Below, piece after piece: positions 1 to 8,795 of a stretch of DNA of 27,989 bases. The stretch comes from Syntrophaceae bacterium UBA2210. GTDB lineage: Bacteria; Desulfobacterota; Syntrophia; Syntrophales; UBA2210. The notes beneath the pieces were generated by a model. That model had not been told where the DNA came from, searched no databases, and was given only the letters and a program-made list of their open reading frames with translations. The stretch covers positions 1,288 to 29,276 of the forward strand of contig DCUQ01000025.1 in the NCBI GenBank assembly GCA_002327865.1, given 5' to 3'. Each line of letters begins with the position of its first letter. The stretch's first letter is position 1. The translations under genes and the position numbers were made by a program.

Positions 1-97
1 ACCAGACTGCTCCACCCCGCGTCATAATTTTCATAACTAACACATAGATATTGCTTAACGGACGTGGCGCTGTACTTAAGCCAATATCCCGAAAATG
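1..97. other. left-edge non-coding sequence
   Basis: Short stretch downstream of the minus-strand cyclase gene. I see no ribosome binding site with a credible frame and no strong hairpin with a T tract, so the end of the four-gene operon is not resolved here. Confidence 0.4.
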
Positions 98-1105
98 TCA
101 AGGAGTTTTATTTTCGGCACCCACGATATTGTATATGTCTATCTTTCTATCGATGCCCTTGAGGCTGACAGGCCCCACATTTTCGGCCCTTACATATTCC
201 CTGATTTCGCTGTATGTGTCGCCACATACGAGAATCTGTTTTCCCTTTGCGAGTTTTTCGAGTCTCGATGCCACGTTGACCGCGGGCCCCATTACGGTAT
301 ATTCCTTTTTTCTCGACGAACCGAATATTCCCGCCATGACTTCTCCCGTGCTTATCCCTATCCCTACAGAGATCTTCTGCGATGTTTCGGGAAGATTGCC
401 GTTCAGCCTGTCGATTTCGCCCATCATCTCTATCGCGCACTCGACGGCTCTTATGGCGTCATCTTCGAAAGTGAGCGGCGCCCCGAATACGCCCATGATA
501 CTGTCCCCCACATGTTTATCCAGGGTCCCGTTATGTTTGCATATGATCGTATCGAGGGGTGAGAAATAACACCTGTTGAGCGTATCGCACATTTCTTCCA
601 CGCTCACTCTTTCCGAAAACCCGGTAAAACCACGTATGTCGCTGAAGAGCACCGTAGCCTTCTGTTTCTTTGAACGTATCTTCGCCCCCTCCCTCCACAT
701 CTCCGAAAAGACCTGTTCCGAAACGAACTGTTTGAGTCTTTTCCTGAGGTTGTATTCCCTGATCTTCGCGCTCAATTCTACGTTCAAGAAGGGTTTTGTG
801 ATGAACCCGTCTATGCCCGCGTTTACCGATTCGATGGCGCTCTCCATCGTGGCATATCCGGTAAGCATTATCCTAGTCATTTCCGGGTTTAGCTTGCCTA
901 TCTCGATCAACGTCTCCAGCCCGTCGATACCCGGCATCTTGTAATCGGATATGACTATTTCCACCCGGTGAGGATCGTCCCTGACGATCTCGAGTGCCTG
1001 ATCGCCGCCTTCGGCCAGCGATACGGCATATCCTTCTTTTTCCAGCACTTTCTTCAGGGATCGTCTCACCCCTTCTTCATCATCTACAACCAGAAGACCT
1101 GTCAT
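98..1105 (-). CDS. response regulator with class III adenylate cyclase output
   Basis: A 335-residue protein: N-terminal receiver (about 1-118), a short helical linker, then a class III nucleotide cyclase domain (about 145-325). The receiver has the acidic pair D8/D9, phospho-acceptor D54 (in ISDYKMPG), T82 and K104 (TKPF). The cyclase domain keeps both metal aspartates (D156 in FSDIRGFT, D201 in HVGDS), the purine-recognising Lys197, and the VNVASR segment with transition-state Asn and Arg. Thr rather than Asp follows the Tyr in YTVMG, as in class IIIb adenylate cyclases, so ATP to cAMP is the likely reaction. The start is set at 1105: GGAGG lies five bases before this ATG, and it overlaps the kinase stop as ATGA, indicating translational coupling. 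An ATG six codons upstream lacks a good site. The kinase encoded just upstream is the likely phosphodonor. No PilZ or GGDEF domain is present. Confidence 0.9.
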   Translation of the reverse strand: MTGLLVVDDEEGVRRSLKKVLEKEGYAVSLAEGGDQALEIVRDDPHRVEIVISDYKMPGIDGLETLIEIGKLNPEMTRIMLTGYATMESAIESVNAGIDGFITKPFLNVELSAKIREYNLRKRLKQFVSEQVFSEMWREGAKIRSKKQKATVLFSDIRGFTGFSERVSVEEMCDTLNRCYFSPLDTIICKHNGTLDKHVGDSIMGVFGAPLTFEDDAIRAVECAIEMMGEIDRLNGNLPETSQKISVGIGISTGEVMAGIFGSSRKKEYTVMGPAVNVASRLEKLAKGKQILVCGDTYSEIREYVRAENVGPVSLKGIDRKIDIYNIVGAENKTP

Positions 1106-3327
1106 CCGTTCCTCCTTTTGCATGGAAGTTCCACGGACAGGACGGTCCCCCCGTCTTTTCTGCCTTTTATACCGATATTCCCTCCGTGTTTTTTTACTAT
1201 TTCATGGGAGATGTACAGGCCCAGTCCCGTACCCTCGCCCGGCTTCTTTGTCGTAAAAAAGGGTTTGAATGCGTCTTTCATCTCTTCGGGAGACATACCC
1301 TTCCCGGTATCATGACATTCTATGCATATGATATCTCTCTCAGGCTCATACCGTGTCATCAGAATTATCTTACCGGCTCCGTCAGGAAGGGCCTGGATAG
1401 CGTTACCGATGATATTTATAAACACCTGCCCCAGATTCGCAAAGTTTCCCTCGATCTCCGGCAGGCTTTCCTCCAGGTCCTTTTCGATCGTTACGTCAAG
1501 GTTCCTGTACCGGCTGTGCAATACGCGCAGGGCGTCATCTATCAGTATATTTATGTTAACCCGCTCCACATAGGTCTGTGTCTGTCTCGAAAGATCCAGC
1601 AGGCTCTTTACGATACCCGCTGCCCTGTCGATCTCTTTCAGCGAAAACCTGAGGTCGTCCACTACTTCATCTCGTTCGCCGTCCCCGGCATTTTCCCACT
1701 GCACGACCGTTTCGATAGATGTCTGTAGAAGACTCGACGCGCTCGCGAGGGGATTGTTAAGTTCGTGCGCGGTCCCCGCGACAAGCTGCCCTATGGAGGC
1801 GAGACTCTCCGACCGTATCAACTGCTGCTGGGTCCTGTCTTTTTCTTCGAGGACTTCCGCGAGGGCTTTTGTTCTCTCGCTGACTTTTTCCTCCAACTCG
1901 ATATTTATTCCCTCGATCCTCTCATAATTCGCGGCATTTTCTATGGCGATCGCGCCATGACTGGCGATAGTTTCCAGCAGCTCTATATCTTCATGAACGA
2001 ATAATTCCCCCGATTTCTTCTCTCCCAGCGCCACGACCCCCGCCAGCTTTTCTCTCGATATCATCGGTATCACGACAGCGGCGCCGGTCACATCGAACAG
2101 GCCGGATAATTTTGTCTTCGCGGCATCGGCGGTGTCCATTCCTTCGATATTTGCCCGTACCGCCGCTTTTTTGCTCGCTTCGAAGAACTCGGCCATCGAT
2201 CGGCTTCCCTCTATGGAAATGTGCGATTTCCTCCCAAGCGGGTCTCTCTTCCCGGAATACAGTTTCATAGATTCGGCGTCCTGACTGTATACAGCTACAA
2301 AGATTTTCTTCGGCCCCAGGGCCGACGCGATGGATTCGAGCATGAAATCTACGATCTCTTCCAGTTTCATAAGGGACGCCATGGTACCTGTCATGCTTTT
2401 CAGGGTCCGCTGATAATCATATTTACCGCGGAAAAAGATCCTGTCTACGACCTGCTGAACCCTGATTCTCAGGGGATTGAACAGCACGATCACAATTAAG
2501 GCAAAAACAAGGGATATACTGAACGGGTGAGTGTTTCCGTATCCTGTGAACAGCATGTTGGAGAAAGATATGGCCAGGGCATACAGCACGGTAAGTATTC
2601 CCGTCAGAAAGAAATAGGCGCTTCCTTTTCTGAGAAGCATTCCCATGTCGAGGAGATCGTATTTCAGTACACCGAAGGCAAGAAAGATCGCCGGTATAAA
2701 ATTGAAATTTCCGACAGGGTATATTTCGTATCCGCCGATCGGGAAAGAGTTCAGAAAGATCAGAAAACCGCTCAGGCCGAAACCGATAAATACATACTTT
2801 ATCCTGTTTCTCTCACTGTTTTCCGCAGCTCTTTTCATGCCGGAAAACAAGGTTATGATGCAGTACAGCGCGGCAAGACCTCCCGCGAAGGAAAACAGGT
2901 AATATGCCGGCCCGGCCGCGGCAATCTTCCCGAAGGAAAACCGGTGAAGTCCCACGATAAAATAACCGGTCTGCGTGAAGGGAAGAAGAGCTACGCTGAA
3001 GAGGTACGCTGTTATCTCAATCCATCTCCGGTTTTTTATTCCGAGGAACGAATGGACGAATTGAATGTAAACCGGTATGACGAAGACAAAAAACAGGTAC
3101 GTCAGCCTGTCTATCCTGAGGGCGAGACCCTCGTCGGCCAGGATAGAAACGAGCGTAATATCTAAATCGATCAGGGCACCGAGGAAACAGATACAGGCGA
3201 AAAGTAAGGTGACGGCACTTTTCTTTCTCCTGAAGACGGAGAAAAGCGCCAGAAAGCAGAAAACGATACATCCGGTTACCGGGGGGAAAAGGTAGGAATA
3301 TGATTCCCATAGAAGGCAAGGGGTCAT
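1102..3327 (-). CDS. membrane sensor histidine kinase with GAF domain
   Basis: A 741-residue hybrid of a multi-span membrane N-terminus (about seven or eight hydrophobic segments, residues 10-290), a GAF-like domain (about 315-460), a coiled-coil linker and a kinase core. The H box AHELNNPL places the phospho-accepting His at 521. The N box (NIIGNAIQALPDG), G1 (DTGKGM), F box (FKPFFTTK) and G2 (GEGTGLGLYIS) are intact, resembling NtrB-class kinases. The overall plan recalls PrsK/7TM-type kinases, but I cannot assign a ligand. An AGGAGG site precedes the ATG by about ten bases. It sits 23 bp after the LpxH-like gene and overlaps the cyclase regulator by ATGA, so the pair is very probably a cognate two-component system controlling cAMP. 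The operon context suggests an envelope or phosphate-ester signal, which is inference only. Confidence 0.9.
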   Translation of the reverse strand: MTPCLLWESYSYLFPPVTGCIVFCFLALFSVFRRKKSAVTLLFACICFLGALIDLDITLVSILADEGLALRIDRLTYLFFVFVIPVYIQFVHSFLGIKNRRWIEITAYLFSVALLPFTQTGYFIVGLHRFSFGKIAAAGPAYYLFSFAGGLAALYCIITLFSGMKRAAENSERNRIKYVFIGFGLSGFLIFLNSFPIGGYEIYPVGNFNFIPAIFLAFGVLKYDLLDMGMLLRKGSAYFFLTGILTVLYALAISFSNMLFTGYGNTHPFSISLVFALIVIVLFNPLRIRVQQVVDRIFFRGKYDYQRTLKSMTGTMASLMKLEEIVDFMLESIASALGPKKIFVAVYSQDAESMKLYSGKRDPLGRKSHISIEGSRSMAEFFEASKKAAVRANIEGMDTADAAKTKLSGLFDVTGAAVVIPMISREKLAGVVALGEKKSGELFVHEDIELLETIASHGAIAIENAANYERIEGINIELEEKVSERTKALAEVLEEKDRTQQQLIRSESLASIGQLVAGTAHELNNPLASASSLLQTSIETVVQWENAGDGERDEVVDDLRFSLKEIDRAAGIVKSLLDLSRQTQTYVERVNINILIDDALRVLHSRYRNLDVTIEKDLEESLPEIEGNFANLGQVFINIIGNAIQALPDGAGKIILMTRYEPERDIICIECHDTGKGMSPEEMKDAFKPFFTTKKPGEGTGLGLYISHEIVKKHGGNIGIKGRKDGGTVLSVELPCKRRNG

Positions 3328-3350
3328 AGACTGAAAACCTCCTCTCCCGT

Positions 3351-4082
3351 TTATTTTTTACAATAATACCTCTTCATCATAAATTCGCCTCCTTCATATA
3401 CCAGGTAGGAATAACGTGTTATCCAGTCTCCCAGAATAACAAACGTTTTTGCCTTGCCGTTTACTGAATACCGCTCCATCGATGGGGTATGGCAATGACC
3501 GAGAACCACCGCGTCGAACCCTTCTTCGAACTTTCCCGCGGCAAACGCGCTCATGACGGCTGCCAGCCTGTTCGACGATTGCGGTTCACAGCCGCTGGCT
3601 CTGCTGATCCTTGAAACTATCTTCGAAATAGTCCACAGGGCCGGCGGCGGCATATTTTTCTGGAACGAGTAAAACAACCTGCTTCTGAGAACCTTGCGTA
3701 ACGCGAGATAGGCGGTGTTGGAAGTATCGACAGCATCCCCATGAGACACGAAAACCCGTTTTCCTTCCAGATCTATCGAGGTATCATCAGGGAACACCAT
3801 TATGCCGTATTGTTCAAAATAGTCGCCGAGAAAGAAATCGTGGTTGCCTTCGAAAAATGATATCTTCGTTCCCGATTCTTTTATCTCCCGCAGCTTGCGA
3901 ACGATATCGATGAAGCTCGGGTAAATACCGTTCCCGCCGGCAAACCAGAAGTCGAAGAAGTCCCCTACTATGAAAAGTTCATCCGTATTGCCGCGCAGGG
4001 AATCAAGAAAGCGACTCAGGCAATAGTATCCTTCGGAATCGCTGCCGTCCAGATGAGCATCGGAGATAAAAACCGCTTTCAT
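3351..4082 (-). CDS. lpxH: UDP-2,3-diacylglucosamine hydrolase-like metallophosphoesterase
   Basis: A 243-residue calcineurin-like phosphoesterase of the usual LpxH length. The dinuclear metal motifs appear in order: D8-x-H10, GD at 40-41 (GDFFDFW), GNHD at 79-82, HGD at 114-116 and GHCHTP at 195-200. The GDFFDFW block and the large insert between the HGD and GHCH motifs are typical of LpxH, which cleaves UDP-2,3-diacylglucosamine to lipid X and UMP in lipid A synthesis at the inner membrane. A distant paralogue acting on another nucleotide lipid cannot be excluded. AGGCGG lies about six bases before the ATG. The gene is 18 bp behind the PHP gene and 23 bp ahead of the sensor kinase, in one minus-strand operon. 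LptF and LptG, the LPS exporter subunits, are encoded divergently nearby, consistent with a lipid A role. Confidence 0.75.
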   Translation of the reverse strand: MKAVFISDAHLDGSDSEGYYCLSRFLDSLRGNTDELFIVGDFFDFWFAGGNGIYPSFIDIVRKLREIKESGTKISFFEGNHDFFLGDYFEQYGIMVFPDDTSIDLEGKRVFVSHGDAVDTSNTAYLALRKVLRSRLFYSFQKNMPPPALWTISKIVSRISRASGCEPQSSNRLAAVMSAFAAGKFEEGFDAVVLGHCHTPSMERYSVNGKAKTFVILGDWITRYSYLVYEGGEFMMKRYYCKK

Positions 4083-4100
4083 AACTTACCGCCTGATGAT

Positions 4101-4754
4101 TTATCTCTTGGTGGCTCGTATGGCAAGTGACTCCGAGTTTCCGAACATTGCCTCGATCTCTTCCCCGCTCATTCCCGCTCCTCTCGCGATCTTGACAGCC
4201 ATTTCCCTGTCCACGAGGTCTGCGAATGAGTGGGCATCGTTATTCATTACCAGTTTCGCGCCGACTTTACGCGCAACGGTGGCTACGTGGCCGTTGGTCA
4301 GGCTGTGTCCCTTCCGCGTAGTTATCTCCAGGAACACCGAATTGGCGGCGGCCAGCCTTGCTTCTTCTTCGGTAATCAGTCCGGGATGCGCCAGGATATC
4401 GACGGGTGCCTTAAGTGCGGCGAGATTGGTACCCGGTATAACCGGTTCAGCGATGGTTTCACCGTGAACCACGACGATTTTCGCGCCCATCTGCCGTGCT
4501 TCGGCGGCGATGGAAGCGATATGATCGGGATGGACATGCGTAATTTCGACACCCGGAATAGCTTTTATGGAAAAAACGGCCGATATCTTTTCGCAGACTT
4601 TCACCATCCTGGGAATAATGAAATCGATATTGGAGTGATCGGCATGATCGGTTATCGCAATGAACCGGTATCCCTTTACAGCCGCCCTCCTTGCCAGTTC
4701 CGAGGGGATCAGTTCTCCGTCACTGAAAATGGAATGCGTGTGCAGATCGATCAT
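4101..4754 (-). CDS. PHP-domain phosphoesterase (histidinol-phosphatase-like)
   Basis: A 217-residue single-domain PHP protein. The metal motifs are clear: DLHTHS at 3-8, an Asp at 12, ITDHADH near 37, GVEITHVHPDH around 70-80, HGE near 100, HPG near 130 and NNDAH near 177. This family hydrolyses phosphomonoesters or nucleotides; stand-alone PHP proteins of this size are often annotated as histidinol phosphatase or AMP/pAp phosphatase, and the substrate cannot be read from sequence. The ATG at 4754 is preferred over a GTG three codons upstream, because the purine-rich GAAAGGTG, including that GTG, makes a good ribosome binding site six bases before the ATG. It is the first gene of the four-gene minus operon ending with the cyclase regulator. 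Confidence 0.8.
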   Translation of the reverse strand: MIDLHTHSIFSDGELIPSELARRAAVKGYRFIAITDHADHSNIDFIIPRMVKVCEKISAVFSIKAIPGVEITHVHPDHIASIAAEARQMGAKIVVVHGETIAEPVIPGTNLAALKAPVDILAHPGLITEEEARLAAANSVFLEITTRKGHSLTNGHVATVARKVGAKLVMNNDAHSFADLVDREMAVKIARGAGMSGEEIEAMFGNSESLAIRATKR

Positions 4755-5096
4755 GAATGGCACCTTTCGATATTGTTTTCTTTAACGGAACCGTAGACCA
4801 GTAATTTCAATCTGATATATATCCGTATCACTTAGCAGATTTAAAATTTAAGGTCAATCCAAGAAATATTGAAGCAAAATCGATTTGCTGTTATATATTC
4901 CAACGTGTACGAGCAAAATCAAAAAGACGTTGTTGAATCGGTAATGCCACCTTTAGAATTTGAAGGCGAAGAGGCAGGAAGAATAAGTCTCACTGTCCCG
5001 TCTTCTCTTTTTCGTCGTCCCGCAGCTGTTTTCGATTTCTTTGGCGCTTTTGCGGGAATATAAACACTACCGTACCGATTGTTCACCGGGGAAAAG
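4755..5096. other. divergent intergenic region between PHP gene and lptF
   Basis: About 340 bp without a convincing gene. It must carry the promoters for both directions. The plus strand holds a good sigma-70-type match listed separately. The minus strand has an AT-rich TTAAAT, 17 bases, TATATA possibility, which is weak. Near the lptF end a CCCGCA (5019-5024) and TGCGGG (5051-5056) pair could form a leader hairpin. A 64-codon open frame crosses the region but has low-complexity content, no good ribosome binding site and no recognisable fold. Confidence 0.5.
4869..4897 (+). promoter_or_regulatory. candidate sigma-70 promoter for lptFG
   Basis: TTGAAG (4869-4874), a 17-base spacer and TATATA (4892-4897), reading toward lptF. 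It implies a leader of roughly 190 nucleotides before the start codon, longer than usual. The call rests on consensus match only. Confidence 0.45.
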
Positions 5097-6254
5097 ATGC
5101 GCAAGGTCGTAAGCAGATACATTTTAAGAGAAATATCGATCCCCTTCTTCATGATTCTCTTCATTCTCACCTTCGTCCTGCTGATGGGCAGGATCCTTCA
5201 GCTCATGGATCTCATGATAAACAAGGGAATAAACTTTACTGATATCGCGAGGCTGATTCTTTATCTTATGCCATCCTTTCTCATGATTACGGTACCCATA
5301 TCACTCCTTATCGCGATACTGATCGGTCTGGGAAGACTCTCCCGCGATAACGAGATCATTGTATTGAAATCGTCGGGATTCAGCCTGTACCAGCTCATGC
5401 CGCCTGTCGCGTTCGCAGCTTTGTGCGCCTTCGTCATAACCTCGGTTACCGGATTTTTTCTGATACCGTATGGAAATCTTGCGACGAGAAACCTCCTGTT
5501 TGATATAGCAAGACAGAAGGCAAGTATCGGTATCAAGGAACGAATCTTCAACGACAGTTTCACCGGATTCGTACTTTATGCCGATGAAATCCCGTCGCAC
5601 GGGGATTACATGAAGGGTTTATTCATATGCGATAACCGTACGTTGGAAGAACCGGCCACTATTATCGCACAAAAGGGGTACCTCATATCAGATCCCGAAT
5701 CCATGCAGGTGACACTGAGGTTGAAGAACGGAAGCGTTCACACGACAAACACCGAATTGACGAATTACAGAAAGATAGATTTCAGTTCCTACGACATAAA
5801 CCTGGACCTGTCGAAATCGAACGGAGGCGACAGCGGACCGGTCGTGAAAGACAGCAGGGAAATGTCGCTTCCCGAGTTGATAAGGGAAAGCAGAACCCCG
5901 GGATTGAAAAAAAACGTCCTGAAGGATTACATCATCGAGATACACAAAAAGTTTACCATCCCATTTTCATGCATAATTTTCGGTATAATCGGTCTTCCTC
6001 TGGGTATTTCGAAACACAGGAGCGGGAAATCGAGGGGGTTCGTTATCGGTCTTACTGTCATCATGATCTACTATATCCTCCAGCTCGGAGGAGAGGCCCT
6101 GGGGGAAACCGGTATCCTTTCCCCGGCGACGGGTGCCTGGATGTCGAACACAATCCTGGGCATCACAGGTGTATTCATGCTGATAACGGCTGCAAAGGAA
6201 AAACCCTTCATTCCTCTCTTCATACGTAACATTACGGCCCGGACACGAACATGA
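5097..6254 (+). CDS. lptF: LPS export ABC transporter permease LptF
   Basis: A 385-residue member of the YjgP/YjgQ family, the inner-membrane permeases that with LptB extract LPS and feed it to LptC/LptA for transport to the outer membrane. It shows the family plan: three N-terminal transmembrane segments (about 13-35, 53-77, 97-122), a periplasmic beta-jellyroll (about 135-265), and three C-terminal segments (about 280-375). The N-terminus with RYILREI, and the SRDNEIIVLKSSGFS block after TM2, are hallmark features. The ATG at 5097 is preferred because GGGGA precedes it closely; the in-frame TTG six codons upstream has no ribosome binding site. Its stop overlaps the start of lptG as ATGA. 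Being first of the pair, and the closer match to LptF, it is named lptF, but F and G are easily swapped. Confidence 0.88.
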   Translation: MRKVVSRYILREISIPFFMILFILTFVLLMGRILQLMDLMINKGINFTDIARLILYLMPSFLMITVPISLLIAILIGLGRLSRDNEIIVLKSSGFSLYQLMPPVAFAALCAFVITSVTGFFLIPYGNLATRNLLFDIARQKASIGIKERIFNDSFTGFVLYADEIPSHGDYMKGLFICDNRTLEEPATIIAQKGYLISDPESMQVTLRLKNGSVHTTNTELTNYRKIDFSSYDINLDLSKSNGGDSGPVVKDSREMSLPELIRESRTPGLKKNVLKDYIIEIHKKFTIPFSCIIFGIIGLPLGISKHRSGKSRGFVIGLTVIMIYYILQLGGEALGETGILSPATGAWMSNTILGITGVFMLITAAKEKPFIPLFIRNITARTRT

Positions 6255-7330
6255 ATACGCTCGACAGATATATTATTAAAGAATTTATAAAGATATTCAT
6301 GCTGATCCTGGCTGCTCTTACAGGACTGTATCTTATCGCGGATTTTTTCGAGCGCATAAGGATGTTCCTGAGCAACAACGCCACCCCGGGGCAGATGGTA
6401 TCTTATTTCTTATTGAACATACCGATGATACTGTCACAGATGATCCCTGTCGCGACCCTGCTCAGCGCGCTCCTCTCATTCGGGTTGCTGTCGAAAAACA
6501 GCGAGATAACAGCCATGAAGGCGAACGGTGTAAGTCTGTACCGCATATCTCTTCCGATTATCGCGTTGTCGGTTGTAATTTGTATCATCGTGTTCCTCCT
6601 GAGCGAATTTATCACGCCGTACACTAATCAGAAGGTAAAATACATAAAACTCGTGGAGATTCAGAAGCGGGAGAAACTGGGCAGTTTTAAACAAAACCAG
6701 ATCTGGTACAGGGGCAAATCCGGGATATACAATTTTTCCATGTTCGACCCTCTTACAAACACGCTTAAAGGGATACGGATTCATCTATTCGACCGGGACA
6801 TGAACCTCCATCAGCGGATAGATGCGAAAGAGGCAAAATGGGAAGACGGAAAATGGATATTCAAGAACCTGCTCGTGATAACCTTTCCTGAGGGTGAACC
6901 TCCGTCACTCGAAAAAATATCGTCGAAAGTTATCGACCTTCCCGAACAACCTTTGGATTTAATGACCGTACAGAAAGACACCGCGGAAATGAGCCTTGTG
7001 GAGTTGAACGATTTCATAAGGAAAACACGTTCGGAAGGATACGATACCATACAATACCGTACAGACATGCATGGGAAAATCGCATTTCCGCTGGTCAGCG
7101 TTATTCTCGCCATAATAGGCATATCTTTTTCAATGAGATCGGAAAGAAGCGGCGGGGTTGCTCAGAGCATAGGAGCGGGAATTATCATCGGGTTTTCATA
7201 CTGGATTGTCTTCGCCTTTGCCGTGTCACTGGGTCATGCCGGCACCATGCCGCCTGTCGTCGCGGCATGGGCCGCCAATTTTATATTCGGCCTCGCAGCC
7301 CTCGCTCTGTTCCTGCGCGTAAAGACGTAA
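6251..7330 (+). CDS. lptG: LPS export ABC transporter permease LptG
   Basis: A 359-residue partner of LptF with the same fold: N-terminal transmembrane segments (about 13-35, 55-80, 98-120), a periplasmic jellyroll (about 135-255), and three C-terminal segments ending at 355. The N-terminus LDRYIIKEF and the SKNSEITAMKANGVSLYRI block match LptG. LptF and LptG form the heterodimeric membrane core of the LptB2FG exporter. The start overlaps the lptF stop by ATGA, so the two are translationally coupled and made in equal amounts. lptB, lptC and lptA are not in the window. A convergent gene, ahcY, begins 150 bp downstream, and no clear intrinsic terminator separates them. Confidence 0.88.
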   Translation: MNTLDRYIIKEFIKIFMLILAALTGLYLIADFFERIRMFLSNNATPGQMVSYFLLNIPMILSQMIPVATLLSALLSFGLLSKNSEITAMKANGVSLYRISLPIIALSVVICIIVFLLSEFITPYTNQKVKYIKLVEIQKREKLGSFKQNQIWYRGKSGIYNFSMFDPLTNTLKGIRIHLFDRDMNLHQRIDAKEAKWEDGKWIFKNLLVITFPEGEPPSLEKISSKVIDLPEQPLDLMTVQKDTAEMSLVELNDFIRKTRSEGYDTIQYRTDMHGKIAFPLVSVILAIIGISFSMRSERSGGVAQSIGAGIIIGFSYWIVFAFAVSLGHAGTMPPVVAAWAANFIFGLAALALFLRVKT

Positions 7331-7344
7331 GCATTGAGCCGTTT

Positions 7345-7470
7345 AGCCTGAAGGCTGAAGGGGCCGGAAGCAGGAAGGACTTTGGCGACGGGCGAGATAG
7401 ATTCTTGTACCATGCAGGCATGGCTTCAGAATTCGTAGCATCCCCGCTTTTTTCTAACAGCCTTCAGCCT
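7345..7470. repeat. imperfect inverted repeat between lptG and ahcY
   Basis: AGCCTGAAGGCTG at 7345-7357 is matched on the other strand, at 12 of 13 positions, by CAGCCTTCAGCCT at 7458-7470. The arms are about 100 bp apart in the convergent gap between two stop codons. The left arm is itself nearly palindromic. It may be a remnant of a small mobile element or a bulky termination structure; there is no T tract directly after either arm. Confidence 0.45.
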
Positions 7471-7480
7471 ATCCACCTGT

Positions 7481-8737
7481 CTATGTTCCCATTTCCCAGG
7501 AGTTCAGGTACTTGACCTGTTCGGGGGTAAGCGTGTCTATCTTTATATTCATCGATTCCAGCTTTAACCTGGCTATTTCCTTATCGATATCTTCGGGCAC
7601 ACTGTAGACTTTTTTCTCAAGCGTATCTCCGTGTTTGGCAAGATATTCCGCAGCCAGGGCCTGATTTGCAAAACTCATATCCATGACACTCGAGGGATGT
7701 CCTTCGGCGGCGGCAAGATTAATCAACCTTCCCTCCCCCAGTATGTATACATGCCTTCCGTCTTCCAGCGTGTATTCGTCGATATAGCTTCTTATTCTTC
7801 CGGTGTATTCCGAGATGTTTTTCAAGCCTTCTATATCCAGTTCCACATTAAAATGACCGGAGTTTGATACGATTGCGCCGTCTTTCATTTTCAGAAAGTG
7901 TTCTTTGCGGATAACATTTATGTCACCCGTCAATGTGCAGAAGAAATCTCCCATTTCCGCGGCTTCGGCAATCGGCATGACCCTGTAGCCGTCCATAACC
8001 GCTTCCAGCGCCCGCAGAGGATCAACCTCCGTTACTACAACGTTCGCGCCCATCCCGGAAGCTCTCATAGCGAGTCCCCTCGAGCACCAGCCGTACCCAC
8101 AAACTACAAAGGTGGAACCGGCTATCAGCCTGTTGGTAGCCCTTATAATTCCATCCATGGTACTCTGACCGGTACCGTATCTGTTATCGAACATGTGCTT
8201 CGTGTTAGCATCGTTTACCGCTATCAGGGGAAACCGTAGAACACCCTCACTGGCCATGGATTTCAGACGTATAACCCCGGTAGTCGTCTCCTCGGTCCCG
8301 CCGATGATTCCGTCTACAAGCTCCGTGCGGCTTGCATGTATCGTAGATACGAGGTCAGCGCCATCGTCCATCGTTATCGTCGGTTTTTCGTCCAGCACCG
8401 AATTTATGTGACGATAATATGTACCGGTATCCTCACCATTAACGGCGTGCACCGGAATATCTCGATATTTCACGAGGTAGGCGGCGACATAATCCTGCGT
8501 ACTGAGCGGATTCGACGCGCACAGCGAAAGTTCGGCCCCACCGGCTTTAAGCGTTTCCATGAGACTCGCCGTTTCCGTCGTGACATGAAGGCATGCCCCC
8601 AGTCTTACGCCCTTCAGCGGTTTTTCCTTCTCGAACCTCATCTTGATACTGTTCAAAACCGGCATGCTTTTGTTCGCCCAGTCAACACTCGATTTTCCCT
8701 CTTCAGCCAGAGCTATATCTCTGATATCATAATCCAT
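7481..8737 (-). CDS. ahcY: adenosylhomocysteinase, short archaeal/Thermotoga-type
   Basis: A 418-residue S-adenosylhomocysteine hydrolase that splits SAH into adenosine and homocysteine, relieving inhibition of methyltransferases. Active-site segments are present: [16 protein letters not shown], the Glu in GGTEETTTG, and [18 protein letters not shown] with the substrate-binding Lys and Asp. SNSGHFNVE and the C-terminal [14 protein letters not shown] block are also typical. It lacks the roughly 40-residue insertion of the long bacterial enzymes and ends with YLNSWEMGT, as in archaeal and Thermotoga-type enzymes. The NAD-binding loop reads GYGWCSRG, with Ser where the third Gly of GxGxxG normally lies. 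GGGAG stands eight bases before the ATG. It follows metK by 58 bp, so the SAM-making and SAH-removing enzymes are probably co-transcribed. Confidence 0.93.
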   Translation of the reverse strand: MDYDIRDIALAEEGKSSVDWANKSMPVLNSIKMRFEKEKPLKGVRLGACLHVTTETASLMETLKAGGAELSLCASNPLSTQDYVAAYLVKYRDIPVHAVNGEDTGTYYRHINSVLDEKPTITMDDGADLVSTIHASRTELVDGIIGGTEETTTGVIRLKSMASEGVLRFPLIAVNDANTKHMFDNRYGTGQSTMDGIIRATNRLIAGSTFVVCGYGWCSRGLAMRASGMGANVVVTEVDPLRALEAVMDGYRVMPIAEAAEMGDFFCTLTGDINVIRKEHFLKMKDGAIVSNSGHFNVELDIEGLKNISEYTGRIRSYIDEYTLEDGRHVYILGEGRLINLAAAEGHPSSVMDMSFANQALAAEYLAKHGDTLEKKVYSVPEDIDKEIARLKLESMNIKIDTLTPEQVKYLNSWEMGT

Positions 8738-8795
8738 TTTCTATTCTCCCGATTGTTCCTTTCCGCACCGCAGCTGCTATTCCCGAGTCTGGCTT

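Noticed and set aside
51..569. Long plus-strand open frames antisense to the cyclase regulator
   Set aside because: The minus-strand protein has clear domain motifs; the plus frames encode no recognisable protein and are codon shadows.
4869..5063. 64-codon open frame in front of lptF
   Set aside because: No ribosome binding site, no recognisable composition or motif, and it lies in the likely leader and promoter region.
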